Below are positions 33,201 through 47,777 of a DNA stretch of 64,000 bases, piece by piece. Position 1 is the first letter of the stretch; each line of letters begins with the position of its first letter. Position numbers and translations under genes: made by a program. Below the pieces are notes generated by a model. That model ran no database searches. It saw only the letters and a program-made list of their open reading frames with translations, and was not told the DNA's origin. Source of the DNA: Saccharopolyspora dendranthemae (GTDB taxonomy: Bacteria; Actinomycetota; Actinomycetes; Mycobacteriales; Pseudonocardiaceae); assembly GCF_007829955.1 (NCBI RefSeq), contig NZ_VIWX01000006.1, positions 420,334 through 484,333 of the forward strand. The letters are read 5' to 3'.

Positions 33201-35694
33201 TCTCGGCGAGTTCCTTCGCGTCCAGCTGGTTGCCCTTGAACTTCACTCCGTCCGGGCTGCCGTGCATCTCGACGGTGAAGCGGTTCGGGTCGACCGAGCA
33301 CCGGGGGCGCTTGTGCGCCCAGTCGGCGCGGCCGAAGTAGTCCTTCACCGGGGGCTTGGTAAACGACAGGCCCGCACCGGTGGCCTCGATGTCCCTCAGG
33401 GACGACCCGAGCTTGTTCCGGAGCTCGGGCGAGATGTCGAGGCGCGGGGTGTGCTCGACCATGTGGTGCCCGGCCTGCCACTGGTCCTTCGGCGGGGTCT
33501 CAGCGGCCATCGAATCCGCCGTCGAGATCTTCGGCGCGTCGGGTCGTGGCTGCTCAGGAAGGCTGTTGGGCGCTTCCGGCGTGCGCTGGGCCGGGATCGG
33601 CGTGCGCGGCGAGTCGGCCGTGCGCAGCTGCTCCGGGCGCGGCGGGGCGACCTGCTGCCGCTGCACGGGCGTGCCGGGCCGGGACGGGGTGTGCGGGGCG
33701 TCGGGACGAGCGGACCGCATCGGAGCCGGAGCGTGCGGGGCCCGGGTGGGCATCGGCGACCCGCCCCTCGGCGCGTGCGGGTGCGCGGGTCCGGGGCCGT
33801 TCGGGCGCGGGCTCGGAGGGTGGCTCGGAGAGCGCGGTGTCCGGGGCGCGTGGGACGGGAGGTCCCGTGCAGCACCAGGAAGTCCTGAGCTGCCGGTCCA
33901 CCCTGCCTGTCCGCCCTGACGTCCGCCACGCGGCGACGGCGTTCTGCCACCCGGGGCCGACGAGCTCCCCGGCGCGTTCGCCCCGCCCGTCGGGGCTGCC
34001 CCCGACGGCTGGTCAGGGCGCGGCGGCGCCGGAGACGACTGCGGCGCAGCGGTTTCCGGCGGCTTGGCCGGAGCTTCAACACCGGCAGCGGAGGTGTGCG
34101 CAGGTTCTCGCGGAACATCGGAGGTGTGCGTGCCCGCACCGCCGGAGCCCGCACCGCCGGAGCCCGAACCACTGGACTGACTCTGACCGGACGTCCCCGA
34201 ATCCGATTGCGTTCCAGCAGAACTCGACGACTCGGACCGAGCCTGCCCACCGGGATCAGGACTGACGTCCGGGCGCGCATCAGACCCGGAACCCGGGCTC
34301 GAATCCGTGCGCGCCTGCGTCCCCGAGCCGGGATCAGCGCTGGACTCCGTGCGCGCCTGCGAGCCGGAGTCGGAGGGGGAATCGGCACGAGCCTGCGAAC
34401 CCGCGTCGGAGTTCGTCGAACCGCCGGACCCCGAACCCGAGTCGGCGTCCGTGCGCGACGAACCACCCGAGCTCTGGCCGGCGTCGCCGTGCGGCTGCGA
34501 ACCCGAACCCGCATCCGTGCGGCCCCCGGAAGTCCCCGGTTCCGCCTCGGTGCGCCCGCTCGGGGACGAATCGCCCGAGCCCGGATCGGAACGCGAACCG
34601 CTGGAGCCCCCGGCGGATTCCGACCGCACGGAGGACTGAGCATCACCCGGCGACGACGACCCCGATGCGCCCGAGGAACCCGAACCCCCGGATTCGGAAG
34701 CCGAGGAGGAACCTCCCGAGCCTCCACCGGGTTCGGAGTCGGCCGGGGAGTCGGCGCCGTCAGGCGCGTCCGGCCCACCCATCCTGGCGTTGCGCCGACC
34801 GACGACGTCGGTGCCGAAGGTGTCGTCGACCTTCTGCCACGTCTTCTTCGCCAGGTGTTCGGCGACGTCGAGCTTGTCGGCGACCTTCCCGAGCCCCCCG
34901 GCAGTGGCCTTGCCCATGTTGCCGAGGGTTTTCATGATGTCGCCGAAGACCTCGGCGAGCTTGGCCAGCTTCGGCGAGACGTTGCTGATCGTCTTGGTCA
35001 GCTTCGTGACGATGTCGACGATCTTCGTGACGGTCTTCGAGATGAACGCGACCGCCTGCGGGATCACCCAGGCCAGCGAGGCGATCGGCGGCAGCACGGC
35101 TTCCAGCGCGTAGGTGATCAGCCGCGAGACGCAGTCGGCGACCAGGTCGCGGACGAACTCCCGGACGAACGAGACGACCTCGCCCATGATCGTCACGACC
35201 GAGCTGATGGTGCCCGCCAGCTGGGCCGCACCGGTGAGCGCTTCGCCCTTCTCCGCAGCGGTCTTGCGGTAGGCGTCGCCCGCGGCGCCGGTCCAGTCCG
35301 CGGTGTCGGCCTTGACGGCCGCGTTGTACTGCTCAGCGGCCTCGCTGACCGCCTTCGAGACGTTCTCCCAGGTCTTGCCGTAGGCCTCGACGCCGTCGGG
35401 GTCGCCGGCGAACCAGTCGAGGGCTTCCTTGAGCGGCTGGACGTGCTCGATCAGCCAGGACAGGCCGTAGGAGAGCAGGGTGCCGATGGGATCGACTGCG
35501 GCGCTGACGGCCTCCATCGCGAGACCGCCGTAGGCGAGCCCGGACTCGACCCAGTTGGATCCCTCGTTGAGGCTGGAGACGTCGTTGACGGACTCGGCGA
35601 TGCCGATGCCGGTTGCCCAGCCCGCGTCACCGGTGCCCTTGGTGATGAAACCGTCGTTGCTCTCGGGCTGCTGCGCGACGAGCGGGTTGCTCAC
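30298..35694 (-). CDS. Giant modular toxin with C-terminal ADP-ribosyltransferase domain
   Basis: A 1798-residue polymorphic toxin. Residues about 80-290 form a helical WXG100/CpnT-like N-terminal module (WENVSKAVSEAAEQYNAAVK, WTGAAGDAYR) typical of type VII exports. A long Ser/Gly/Asp/Pro-rich region follows. Residues about 750-960 form a compact domain with VEMHGSPDG (His811) and RLVSCETG (Cys850), a His-Cys arrangement like C80/caspase-type autoproteases. Then comes a Pro/Gln-rich region with twelve GPPQGxx heptads. The C-terminus (about 1590-1798) is an R-S-E ADP-ribosyltransferase: LLRGMSL (Arg1675), FMSTAYG (Ser1704-Thr1705) and LDEGEFLGI (Glu1736/Glu1738). It should transfer ADP-ribose from NAD+ to a protein target. 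The GTG start overlaps the EspC-like stop (GTGA). Four ARH-type genes follow. Confidence 0.93.
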   Translation of the reverse strand: MSNPLVAQQPESNDGFITKGTGDAGWATGIGIAESVNDVSSLNEGSNWVESGLAYGGLAMEAVSAAVDPIGTLLSYGLSWLIEHVQPLKEALDWFAGDPDGVEAYGKTWENVSKAVSEAAEQYNAAVKADTADWTGAAGDAYRKTAAEKGEALTGAAQLAGTISSVVTIMGEVVSFVREFVRDLVADCVSRLITYALEAVLPPIASLAWVIPQAVAFISKTVTKIVDIVTKLTKTISNVSPKLAKLAEVFGDIMKTLGNMGKATAGGLGKVADKLDVAEHLAKKTWQKVDDTFGTDVVGRRNARMGGPDAPDGADSPADSEPGGGSGGSSSASESGGSGSSGASGSSSPGDAQSSVRSESAGGSSGSRSDPGSGDSSPSGRTEAEPGTSGGRTDAGSGSQPHGDAGQSSGGSSRTDADSGSGSGGSTNSDAGSQARADSPSDSGSQARTESSADPGSGTQARTDSSPGSGSDARPDVSPDPGGQARSESSSSAGTQSDSGTSGQSQSSGSGSGGAGSGGAGTHTSDVPREPAHTSAAGVEAPAKPPETAAPQSSPAPPRPDQPSGAAPTGGANAPGSSSAPGGRTPSPRGGRQGGQAGWTGSSGLPGAARDLPSHAPRTPRSPSHPPSPRPNGPGPAHPHAPRGGSPMPTRAPHAPAPMRSARPDAPHTPSRPGTPVQRQQVAPPRPEQLRTADSPRTPIPAQRTPEAPNSLPEQPRPDAPKISTADSMAAETPPKDQWQAGHHMVEHTPRLDISPELRNKLGSSLRDIEATGAGLSFTKPPVKDYFGRADWAHKRPRCSVDPNRFTVEMHGSPDGVKFKGNQLDAKELAEIIRGSSGYKDGTPIRLVSCETGADVPDGSKNFAQQLSEELGVEVLAPNTNAWVDNYGNIYANESSAKFDKNEPGTPKPRLDSPGEWTAFRPDGTKAVHSSPYPPGHQPEWVRHGIQAEGARMRGLFGRKDEDFSTDPVTGHNYSNAPPQGHGPPQGQYGPPQGQFGPPQGNYGPPQGHYGPPQGQFGPPQGQFGPPQGNYGPPQGNYGPPQGQFGPPQGNYGPPQGQHGPAQGQHGPPQQHFPPQGNVPQGQHFVPQGQHPGPQGQNLGPQAQHFPQQANVPPGQHFPQQGNVPSQPQNVGPPNQGLSQQAPHPQSGPNQAYSAPPSHSQHGYPNPGHPPQSHPQPNGPKPTTSAAPHAHLPQNNPQGVHGSHPPQVQHGPGQAGYAQPPHPGQLQGVPQSSYSPPNQQTHGPSAQAPQKGPSAPQPQSPVSNPGPSASSPAAPGNPAQHGPGPQASQHQAMPQGAHPQPSSPNSALKPPVQASPTAHPGSPVPQSAGKPQATPAHSSPQPQPQHQPTTQPKLSQQPGPASPPPKSPDLEPGAQKPGSAQAVGQSAPNSPSQPKVNGQDTSPKGGDFEELAPSGTAEPNVHPEQADVSSPGTPKLDDFEPKGAPASSPSHVGKSGSGQSEPSAMTDGGPSVGHGPKLDDFEPKANSPVPASHTGPPPPKLSFDQMLNGTDTGVPDAPDAHPHEPAGGEEFSRPAPNVPEHGVDPPNPESLTNGDPDGPPRGNPDFVASREDQEAFLEHARNNWQFTLSTPQELQELRAKLSPRLDAMSDAEIDAIRTYTRDNGDTYRRLNEALRNGQADGYEPYRRTLTSALNKLRAANIEAGLGPIPGQKLLRGMSLDPKALEQFRSDHQPGGAVEHKGFMSTAYGRDGFAGNVTMEIYGHSFTDIRDLSRLDEGEFLGIDGVRFMVTELRDKPDGGVHVVMEEITEHSTIRASAGDVDMNSERSAFDKILNGLDG
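32497..32748 (-). repeat. Twelve 21-nt repeats coding GPPQGxx heptads
   Basis: Twelve consecutive 21-nt units encode GPPQG followed by QY, QF, NY, HY or QH (one unit is GPAQG). They lie between the cysteine-protease-like domain and the ADP-ribosyltransferase domain of the giant toxin. Not a CRISPR array: the units are contiguous, in frame, and without spacers. Confidence 0.95.
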
Positions 35695-35999
35695 GGCTGC
35701 ACCCCGCGGATCAGCTCGCTGTTGTGGTCGTCGACCTGCTGGTAGTCCTCGGCGCTGGCGCGGACGTTGTCAGCGATCTCCTGCATCGAGGTCACCGCCG
35801 TGCGCAACGCCTCGACACCCATCTGCTCGACCGGGTCGATCATCCACGCGAACGGGCGGCACAGGATCCCGTAGGCGTCGTTGTCCAGCGAAACCTGCTG
35901 CGACGCGTCGATCGCCGTGCCCAGCTGATCGACGACGCCGTCCACTTTGGATGCGTGGGTGCGCAGGTTCTCGATGACGACGTTCATCTCGTCAGGCAT
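35691..35999 (-). CDS. EspC/WXG100-like type VII secretion-associated protein
   Basis: A 102-residue all-helical protein, MPDEMNVVIENLRTHASKVD..., with two predicted helices separated by DPVEQMG and a C-terminal QQVDDHNSELIRGVQP. The size, helical hairpin and start resemble the EspC family of small ESX-secreted proteins. It overlaps the toxin start by 4 nt, so it is likely an export partner or chaperone of the toxin's helical N-terminus. No classical W-x-G is visible. No ESX core components (EccC, EccD, MycP) are in this window, so export would rely on machinery elsewhere. Confidence 0.75.
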   Translation of the reverse strand: MPDEMNVVIENLRTHASKVDGVVDQLGTAIDASQQVSLDNDAYGILCRPFAWMIDPVEQMGVEALRTAVTSMQEIADNVRASAEDYQQVDDHNSELIRGVQP

Positions 36000-36012
36000 G
36001 TGTCATCCCCGT

Positions 36013-36549
36013 TCAGCGCAGGAAGGAGCCGTTGCCGAAGTCCTCGTCGTCGAAGTCGTCCGGCTTGCGACGGCCGGGCGCCTGCTGACGACGCGGCGGC
36101 GGGGACTCGTCCTCGGCAGGAGTCCGGATCTCGTTCGCCCGGGTCCCGCGCGGCGGTTCCTCCTCGGGCGGCGGCTCCGGGAAGTGCTTGCGCGCCTGGC
36201 CGAGCACGTGCTGAGCGGCCGAGTCGGCGAGCCCCACGGTGTCCTCGACGGCCTGCTCCATCTGGCCGGGGATCTTGGCCTGCGCCTGCTGCACCAGCCG
36301 CATGATCTCCGCGGCCAGCTTGGGCATCGGGCGGTTGTTCGCGTTGTCGGCGAGCTGCAGGTTCTGCAGCATCCCAGACGAGGCCACCGTCACCTGGATC
36401 GCGCCGTCGCGCGTCGACTCGGTCACCGAGATGCCCTCGACCTGCTGCTGCAGCCGGTTGAACTTCTCCGCCTTCTCCTGAGCCCGGTCCTGCCAATCCC
36501 GAACCATCCGCTCAGCAGCACCGATGTCCCTGCCGAAGTCCTCCGCCAC
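36013..36549 (-). CDS. YbaB/EbfC-like protein of a type VII toxin locus
   Basis: A 178-residue protein. Residues 15-110 (WQDRAQEKAEKFNRLQQQVE, VTVASSGMLQNLQLADNANN, EIMRLVQQAQAKIPGQM) fit the helix-sheet-helix fold of the YbaB/EbfC family; EspL in ESX-1 belongs to the same group. The C-terminal 60 residues are Pro/Glu/Arg-rich and disordered, ending in an acidic DDFDDEDFGNGSFLR. It is the first gene of the toxin operon, with GTG start 36549 behind GGGGAG; the EspC-like gene follows after 13 nt. Likely helps stabilise or target the EspC-like protein or toxin (inference). Confidence 0.75.
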   Translation of the reverse strand: MAEDFGRDIGAAERMVRDWQDRAQEKAEKFNRLQQQVEGISVTESTRDGAIQVTVASSGMLQNLQLADNANNRPMPKLAAEIMRLVQQAQAKIPGQMEQAVEDTVGLADSAAQHVLGQARKHFPEPPPEEEPPRGTRANEIRTPAEDESPPPRRQQAPGRRKPDDFDDEDFGNGSFLR

Positions 36550-36585
36550 AGCACTCCCCGTAGATCCCGTCCAGCGGATGAGGAG

Positions 36586-36591
36586 ATTATC
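36586..36591 (-). promoter_or_regulatory. Candidate -10 box of the toxin operon
   Basis: GATAAT on the minus strand (36591-36586), 37 nt before the first gene's GTG. No good -35 at 16-18 nt upstream was found. The 195-nt divergent region up to the MocR-type regulator (36550-36744) is the only place for an operon promoter. Confidence 0.3.
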
Positions 36592-36744
36592 AACCGATCA
36601 TGGCACGGGAGGTCCGTTCGGCGGCCTTCCCGTCGAGGCGAGGATCACGGTTGCCGGATGCCGGCCGATGGGAGCCGACGCGGGGCTCCGCCACGCCCAC
36701 CGCAGGGCGGAGCGAGCCCTGCGGCAGGCATTAAGGTCGGGGGC

Positions 36745-38115
36745 GTGACGGTTGGATGGTGTGCTGAGCTGGTTCGCCCGGACAGCAGGCAGCTGACCGA
36801 AGCCCTGCGAGCCGCGATCCGGGACGGATCATTGGCGGCGGGCAGCCGGGTCCCGTCGACCCGGTCGCTGGCCCACGAGCTCGGGATCGCTCGCGGCACC
36901 GTCACCCGCGCCTACAACCAGCTCGTCACGGAGGGCTTCCTCGTCGCCAGGCAGGGCGCCCCCACCGTCGTCGCCGAGCTGCTCGCGGCACCCGTTCCTC
37001 CCGACGCACCCGAACCCGCGCAGCCGGACGTCGCTCGCTGGGACTTCCGCCCGGGACGACCGAACCTGAGCTCGTTCCCCCGCCGGGACTGGCTCGCCGC
37101 CAGCCGCAGGGCGTTGCGCGACGCACCCACCGACGACCTCGACTACGGCGATCCGCAAGGACATCCTCGGTTGCGCGAAGCCCTCGCCGGCTACCTCGCC
37201 CGCGAGCGGGCAGTGGCGACCACGGCGGGCAACATCATCGTCTGCAACGGCTACACGCAGGCGTTGTCACTGCTCAGCAATGCCCTTGCCGACCACGGCG
37301 AGATCTCGATCGACTTCGAGGACCCGTCGGCGCCGCACCTGTGGGACATCCCGGCCGGGTTCGGGATGTCGGTGCACGGCATCCCGGTGGACGGCGAGGG
37401 CATCGACGTGTCGATGCTGCGCAGCCGTGCCGTGGTGGTCACCCCCGCTCACCAGTTCCCGCTCGGCGTCAGCATGAGCTCCGGGCGGCGGGCTGAGCTG
37501 GCGCGGCGGGCCAAGGACGAGGACCTGCTGGTCATCGACGACGACTACGACGGCGAGTTCCGCTTCGACCGGCAACCTGTGGGGTCGCTGCAGGGGATGG
37601 CCCCGGAGCACGTCGTCTACGCGGGCACGGCGAGCAAGACCCTCGCGCCCGCGCTGCGCCTGGCCTGGCTCGCGCTGCCGACGCGGCTGGTGAAACCGGT
37701 GCGGGACCTCAAGCGGCAGAGCGGACTGCACGCACCGCTGTTCGAACAGCTGGCCATGGCGGAGCTGATCCTGTCGGGGGCCTACGATCAGCACGTCCGC
37801 CGATCGCGCGCCACCTACCGGCACCGCCGCGAGCAGCTGGGCGAAGCCCTGCGCGGGATGCGCGCGAACCACCGGCCTCACCCGGCAGGGATCTCGGCGG
37901 GCCTGCACGTGACCTTGCAGCTGGATCCGGAGGGACCCACGGAACTCGAAGTTCTCGACAGGGCTCGGCGGCACTCGGTGGAGCTCCAGGTGCTGGGACC
38001 GCACTGGGTCAGCCCCGGCGCGCACCCGCCCGGCGTGATCGTCGGGTACGCCGCACCGTCCGACCGCGCGTTCCGCCCCGCACTGCAAGCACTGGTCGCC
38101 GTCCTCGAACGATGA
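36745..38115 (+). CDS. MocR-type (GntR/aminotransferase) transcription regulator
   Basis: A 456-residue MocR-family regulator. Residues 10-75 form a GntR winged helix-turn-helix (LTEALRAAIRDGSLAAGSRV, PSTRSLAHELGIARGTVTRAY); residues about 100-456 are a fold-type I aminotransferase domain with the PLP lysine in AGTASKTLAPALRLAW and the DDDYDGEFRFD loop. Such proteins sense PLP or amino compounds. The start is GTG 36745; an upstream in-frame extension lacks family features. It is divergent from the toxin operon and shares its 195-nt upstream region. Regulation of the toxin operon is possible but unproven; many MocR proteins control pdx or GABA genes, none of which are adjacent. Confidence 0.92.
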   Translation: MTVGWCAELVRPDSRQLTEALRAAIRDGSLAAGSRVPSTRSLAHELGIARGTVTRAYNQLVTEGFLVARQGAPTVVAELLAAPVPPDAPEPAQPDVARWDFRPGRPNLSSFPRRDWLAASRRALRDAPTDDLDYGDPQGHPRLREALAGYLARERAVATTAGNIIVCNGYTQALSLLSNALADHGEISIDFEDPSAPHLWDIPAGFGMSVHGIPVDGEGIDVSMLRSRAVVVTPAHQFPLGVSMSSGRRAELARRAKDEDLLVIDDDYDGEFRFDRQPVGSLQGMAPEHVVYAGTASKTLAPALRLAWLALPTRLVKPVRDLKRQSGLHAPLFEQLAMAELILSGAYDQHVRRSRATYRHRREQLGEALRGMRANHRPHPAGISAGLHVTLQLDPEGPTELEVLDRARRHSVELQVLGPHWVSPGAHPPGVIVGYAAPSDRAFRPALQALVAVLER

Positions 38116-38178
38116 CCGGATCGTGCGACACCGAGCGACGACCGACGTGTCGCCAGGACAGCTGGGGAACACTTGTTC

Positions 38179-38184
38179 TATTCT
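38179..38184 (+). promoter_or_regulatory. Candidate -10 box of the coiled-coil protein gene
   Basis: TATTCT lies 33 nt before the TTG start at 38218. The -35 at 17 nt spacing (GGACAG) is weak. Confidence 0.35.
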
Positions 38185-38217
38185 GGTGTCCCCTCCCGCG
38201 ATAAACAGGAGACTGAG

Positions 38218-38652
38218 TTGACCGAAGAGCAGACCACCCCGGCCGAGGACACCGGCGCCGACAGCACGGCCACCTCCGCTGTCGCGACCGAGGCCGCTTC
38301 TCCCGAATCCCAGGCGTCGGCGGCCGCCGAGAGCTCCGAGGCCCCGAAGAAGCGCCAGACCCGCAAGAGCACGGCGAAGAAGACCCGCACGGTCGAGCTC
38401 ACGCTCACGGTCACCGGCAGCGCCGACGGCGAGTGGCAGGCCGACCTGATGCACCAGGGCAAGCGCGTCGTGCAGGCCCTGCCCGTCGCCGCCGCCGCGG
38501 TGTCCAAGGCCGCCGCCGAGCTCAACTCGGAGATCTCCGAGACAATCGAGGGCGTCATCAACGAGGCCCGTCAGCAGCACGAGGCCAAGCTCGCCGAGCT
38601 CGAGGCCGAGGTCGAGCGGGTCCGCAAGGCCCTCGCCGACCTCGAAGCCTGA
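38218..38652 (+). CDS. Ala/Glu-rich coiled-coil protein of unknown function
   Basis: A 144-residue protein starting at TTG 38218 behind AGGAG. Residues 1-45 are an acidic, Ala/Thr/Ser-rich disordered region; then a basic patch PKKRQTRKSTAKKTR; then a small beta-like segment TVELTLTVTGSADGEWQADL; and a C-terminal helix (about 95-144) with heptad pattern (HEAKLAELEAEVERVRKALADLEA) likely to form a coiled coil. The basic patch could bind nucleic acid. No known family is named with confidence. Its terminator at 38705 is clear, so it is a monocistronic unit. Confidence 0.85.
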   Translation: MTEEQTTPAEDTGADSTATSAVATEAASPESQASAAAESSEAPKKRQTRKSTAKKTRTVELTLTVTGSADGEWQADLMHQGKRVVQALPVAAAAVSKAAAELNSEISETIEGVINEARQQHEAKLAELEAEVERVRKALADLEA

Positions 38653-38704
38653 CCCGCTGAACTCCCGGGGCGCCGTGGTCCCCTCCCAGGCACGGCCCCC
38701 TGGA

Positions 38705-38741
38705 CATGAAGAAGCCCCTGCCACGCAGGGGCTTTTTCATG
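38705..38741 (+). terminator. Terminator after the coiled-coil protein gene
   Basis: A 16-position stem with one mismatch (38705-38720 with 38726-38741), CCACG loop and a TTTTT run on the plus strand near the base. Its symmetry may let it act in both directions. Confidence 0.9.
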
Positions 38742-38808
38742 TCCCGAAGTCAACGAAATGATCAACAACGGTTCCGCTAGCCGGTGGCTCTGCACTAGCT
38801 TCCGACAC

Positions 38809-38937
38809 ATGAGTCCAGCCCCCGCGGAACAGACGCTCCCCATGCCCAAGGTCGAGGCGGAAGCCCTCGCCGACTACTACGACACCCAGTCGCAGCCCGC
38901 ACCTGCGGACAGCACGCCCGACGAACCCCGCAGCTAG
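38809..38937 (+). CDS. Possible leaderless 42-residue peptide
   Basis: A short frame, MSPAPAEQTLPMPKVEAEAL ... DEPRS, acidic and Pro-rich, with no recognised family. No Shine-Dalgarno is present, but TAGCTT (38796-38801) lies 7 nt before the ATG, the distance expected if transcription begins at the start codon, as in actinobacterial leaderless mRNAs. It sits between two terminators and converges with rpoC. It may equally be a chance frame. Confidence 0.4.
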   Translation: MSPAPAEQTLPMPKVEAEALADYYDTQSQPAPADSTPDEPRS

Positions 38938-39100
38938 AGGATCGACGCGGCGTCACCGCCGTCAGCGCCGGAGGGTGTCTGAGCTGCAGATTCGCTGCGA
39001 GCAACGCCGGACACCGGCAGCGGCGTCCTCATTCAGCGCGCCCAACCGCTGGTAATAGCGCACAACAGCATCGAGCACGATCACCCGCTGCACCACGAGA

Positions 39101-39137
39101 AAGAGCCCCTGCCCGGAGGAGTCGGGCAGGGGCTCTT
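39101..39137 (-). terminator. Terminator of rpoBC
   Basis: A perfect 15-bp stem (AAGAGCCCCTGCCCG / CGGGCAGGGGCTCTT) with a 7-nt loop, 14 nt after the rpoC stop; a short T-rich stretch follows on the minus strand. Confidence 0.9.
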
Positions 39138-39151
39138 GGTCACTCAGGACT

Positions 39152-43063
<3,912 letters not shown>

Positions 43064-43179
43064 GTCGGGTCTTCTCCCTTGGTCGAATGGTGCTTCCCCG
43101 GGTGCCACCGGTGGAAGCAAGTGCCAGGTTGGGTCGGTCGCCGGCTCGCGGGATCGCTCCCGCGAGCCGGCGGCGAGGG

Positions 43180-46674
<3,495 letters not shown>

Positions 46675-46838
46675 GATGCGTCCTTCCGGGACTCTGAACT
46701 GGCTACAGCCATGCTCACCGCAAAAAGCACGCGTCAGGCAAGCGCGCAGATCGCTAGCACAGCTGTCAAGGGTGCAATGGCGCCGACCATCCTACGGTCC
46801 AGTGCGGGCAGACCAATAGGAGGGCAGCGCAAAGTAGC

Positions 46839-46867
46839 AGTCTAGCCGGAAGGACGCCAGCTGTCGA
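46839..46867 (-). promoter_or_regulatory. rpoBC promoter
   Basis: On the minus strand TCGACA (46867-46862) and TAGACT (46844-46839) with exact 17-nt spacing, close to the housekeeping sigma consensus. The predicted start near 46832 leaves a leader of about 158 nt. A second TTGACA further downstream in the leader has no good -10. Confidence 0.75.
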
Positions 46868-47777
46868 GGGGGCCCACCGACGGCGGCCCAGCCTCGCGTT
46901 GAGGACCAGAGTGAACCCGCACGCGCTTTCAGTCAAGAGATCACCGATCGATCACTCTCGTGGCGGAAAACACGATCACTTCACGTGAGCGTGCAGGGGT
47001 CGGTTTAACCTGGTCAGGGGCATTTGATCATCCCATGTGGCACTTCGATCAAGCCCTCAGCGAACCCCCTCCGATCGGCTCTTGACAACCTTCTGAATGC
47101 CTTGCTCGGACCACAGAGGAGGGACGCGGAACGCGCTCCCGGACGGCCGGTGGCCGCTGCGAATCACGCCGAACCTCCGCGACGGCGGCCGCGCCGCGCC
47201 CGAAAGGAGGCGCGGGAAGCCGATCACCCCTTCCGCGACGAACGCCACACAATTCACTCGCGCCCCGCGAGCCCCAATTCGCACACCTCTCGATTGGACT
47301 CATTCCAGAAGGCGTGAGCGAAATTCACGCGAAGCTCTTTCGCGATCTTGAAAACATTGGTCCACGCCAATTCGCGAGACCACCCGAGACCACTCGCGCG
47401 ACTCCTGAAATCTGGAAACGACCGTTCACGAATGACTACTCTGAGTATCGGTAGTCGGCTTGACCTGGACGGCCGTAGCCCGAACGTCGTAACGCTGCGG
47501 GGCTCACCATCGACGCCGGGCGATCCCCCGCGCGGCTTGACCACATCGAGACCCCGAGATGCCGCAAACATTCCCCTACGGGGCTGAAGCCGTCGCGCAG
47601 AGCTAGTAGTTTCTTCGACCGAAGCTCTGCAAATGCATCCAACGGGGGGATGCGTCACCTCTGGGGGCGATCCCACCCAGTAACGCATGGGCTACTCGAC
47701 AATTACCTCCGCCGGTAACGTGAGATGACCACCGGCTTCCCCGACCGGTGCCCGGCAGGCCACAGGAGAAACGACCG
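46868..47777. other. Gene-free region between rpoB promoter and CHAT gene
   Basis: About 900 nt with no convincing gene. Short frames on both strands (for example minus 47688-47254) have atypical composition, no ribosome site and no family resemblance. TTGACA at 47082-47087 (plus) lacks a -10 at the right spacing. A small hairpin CGCGAA/TTCGCG lies at 47328-47344. The region must hold the promoter of the plus-strand CHAT gene, which I could not place. Confidence 0.5.

Noticed and set aside
36745..38115. Treating the MocR-type gene as a metabolic aminotransferase
   Set aside because: The N-terminal winged helix-turn-helix is intact and fused in frame, which marks the regulator family.
47254..47688. 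A 144-codon minus-strand frame upstream of the CHAT gene
   Set aside because: No ribosome site, no recognisable protein features, and overlapping frames on both strands look equally random.
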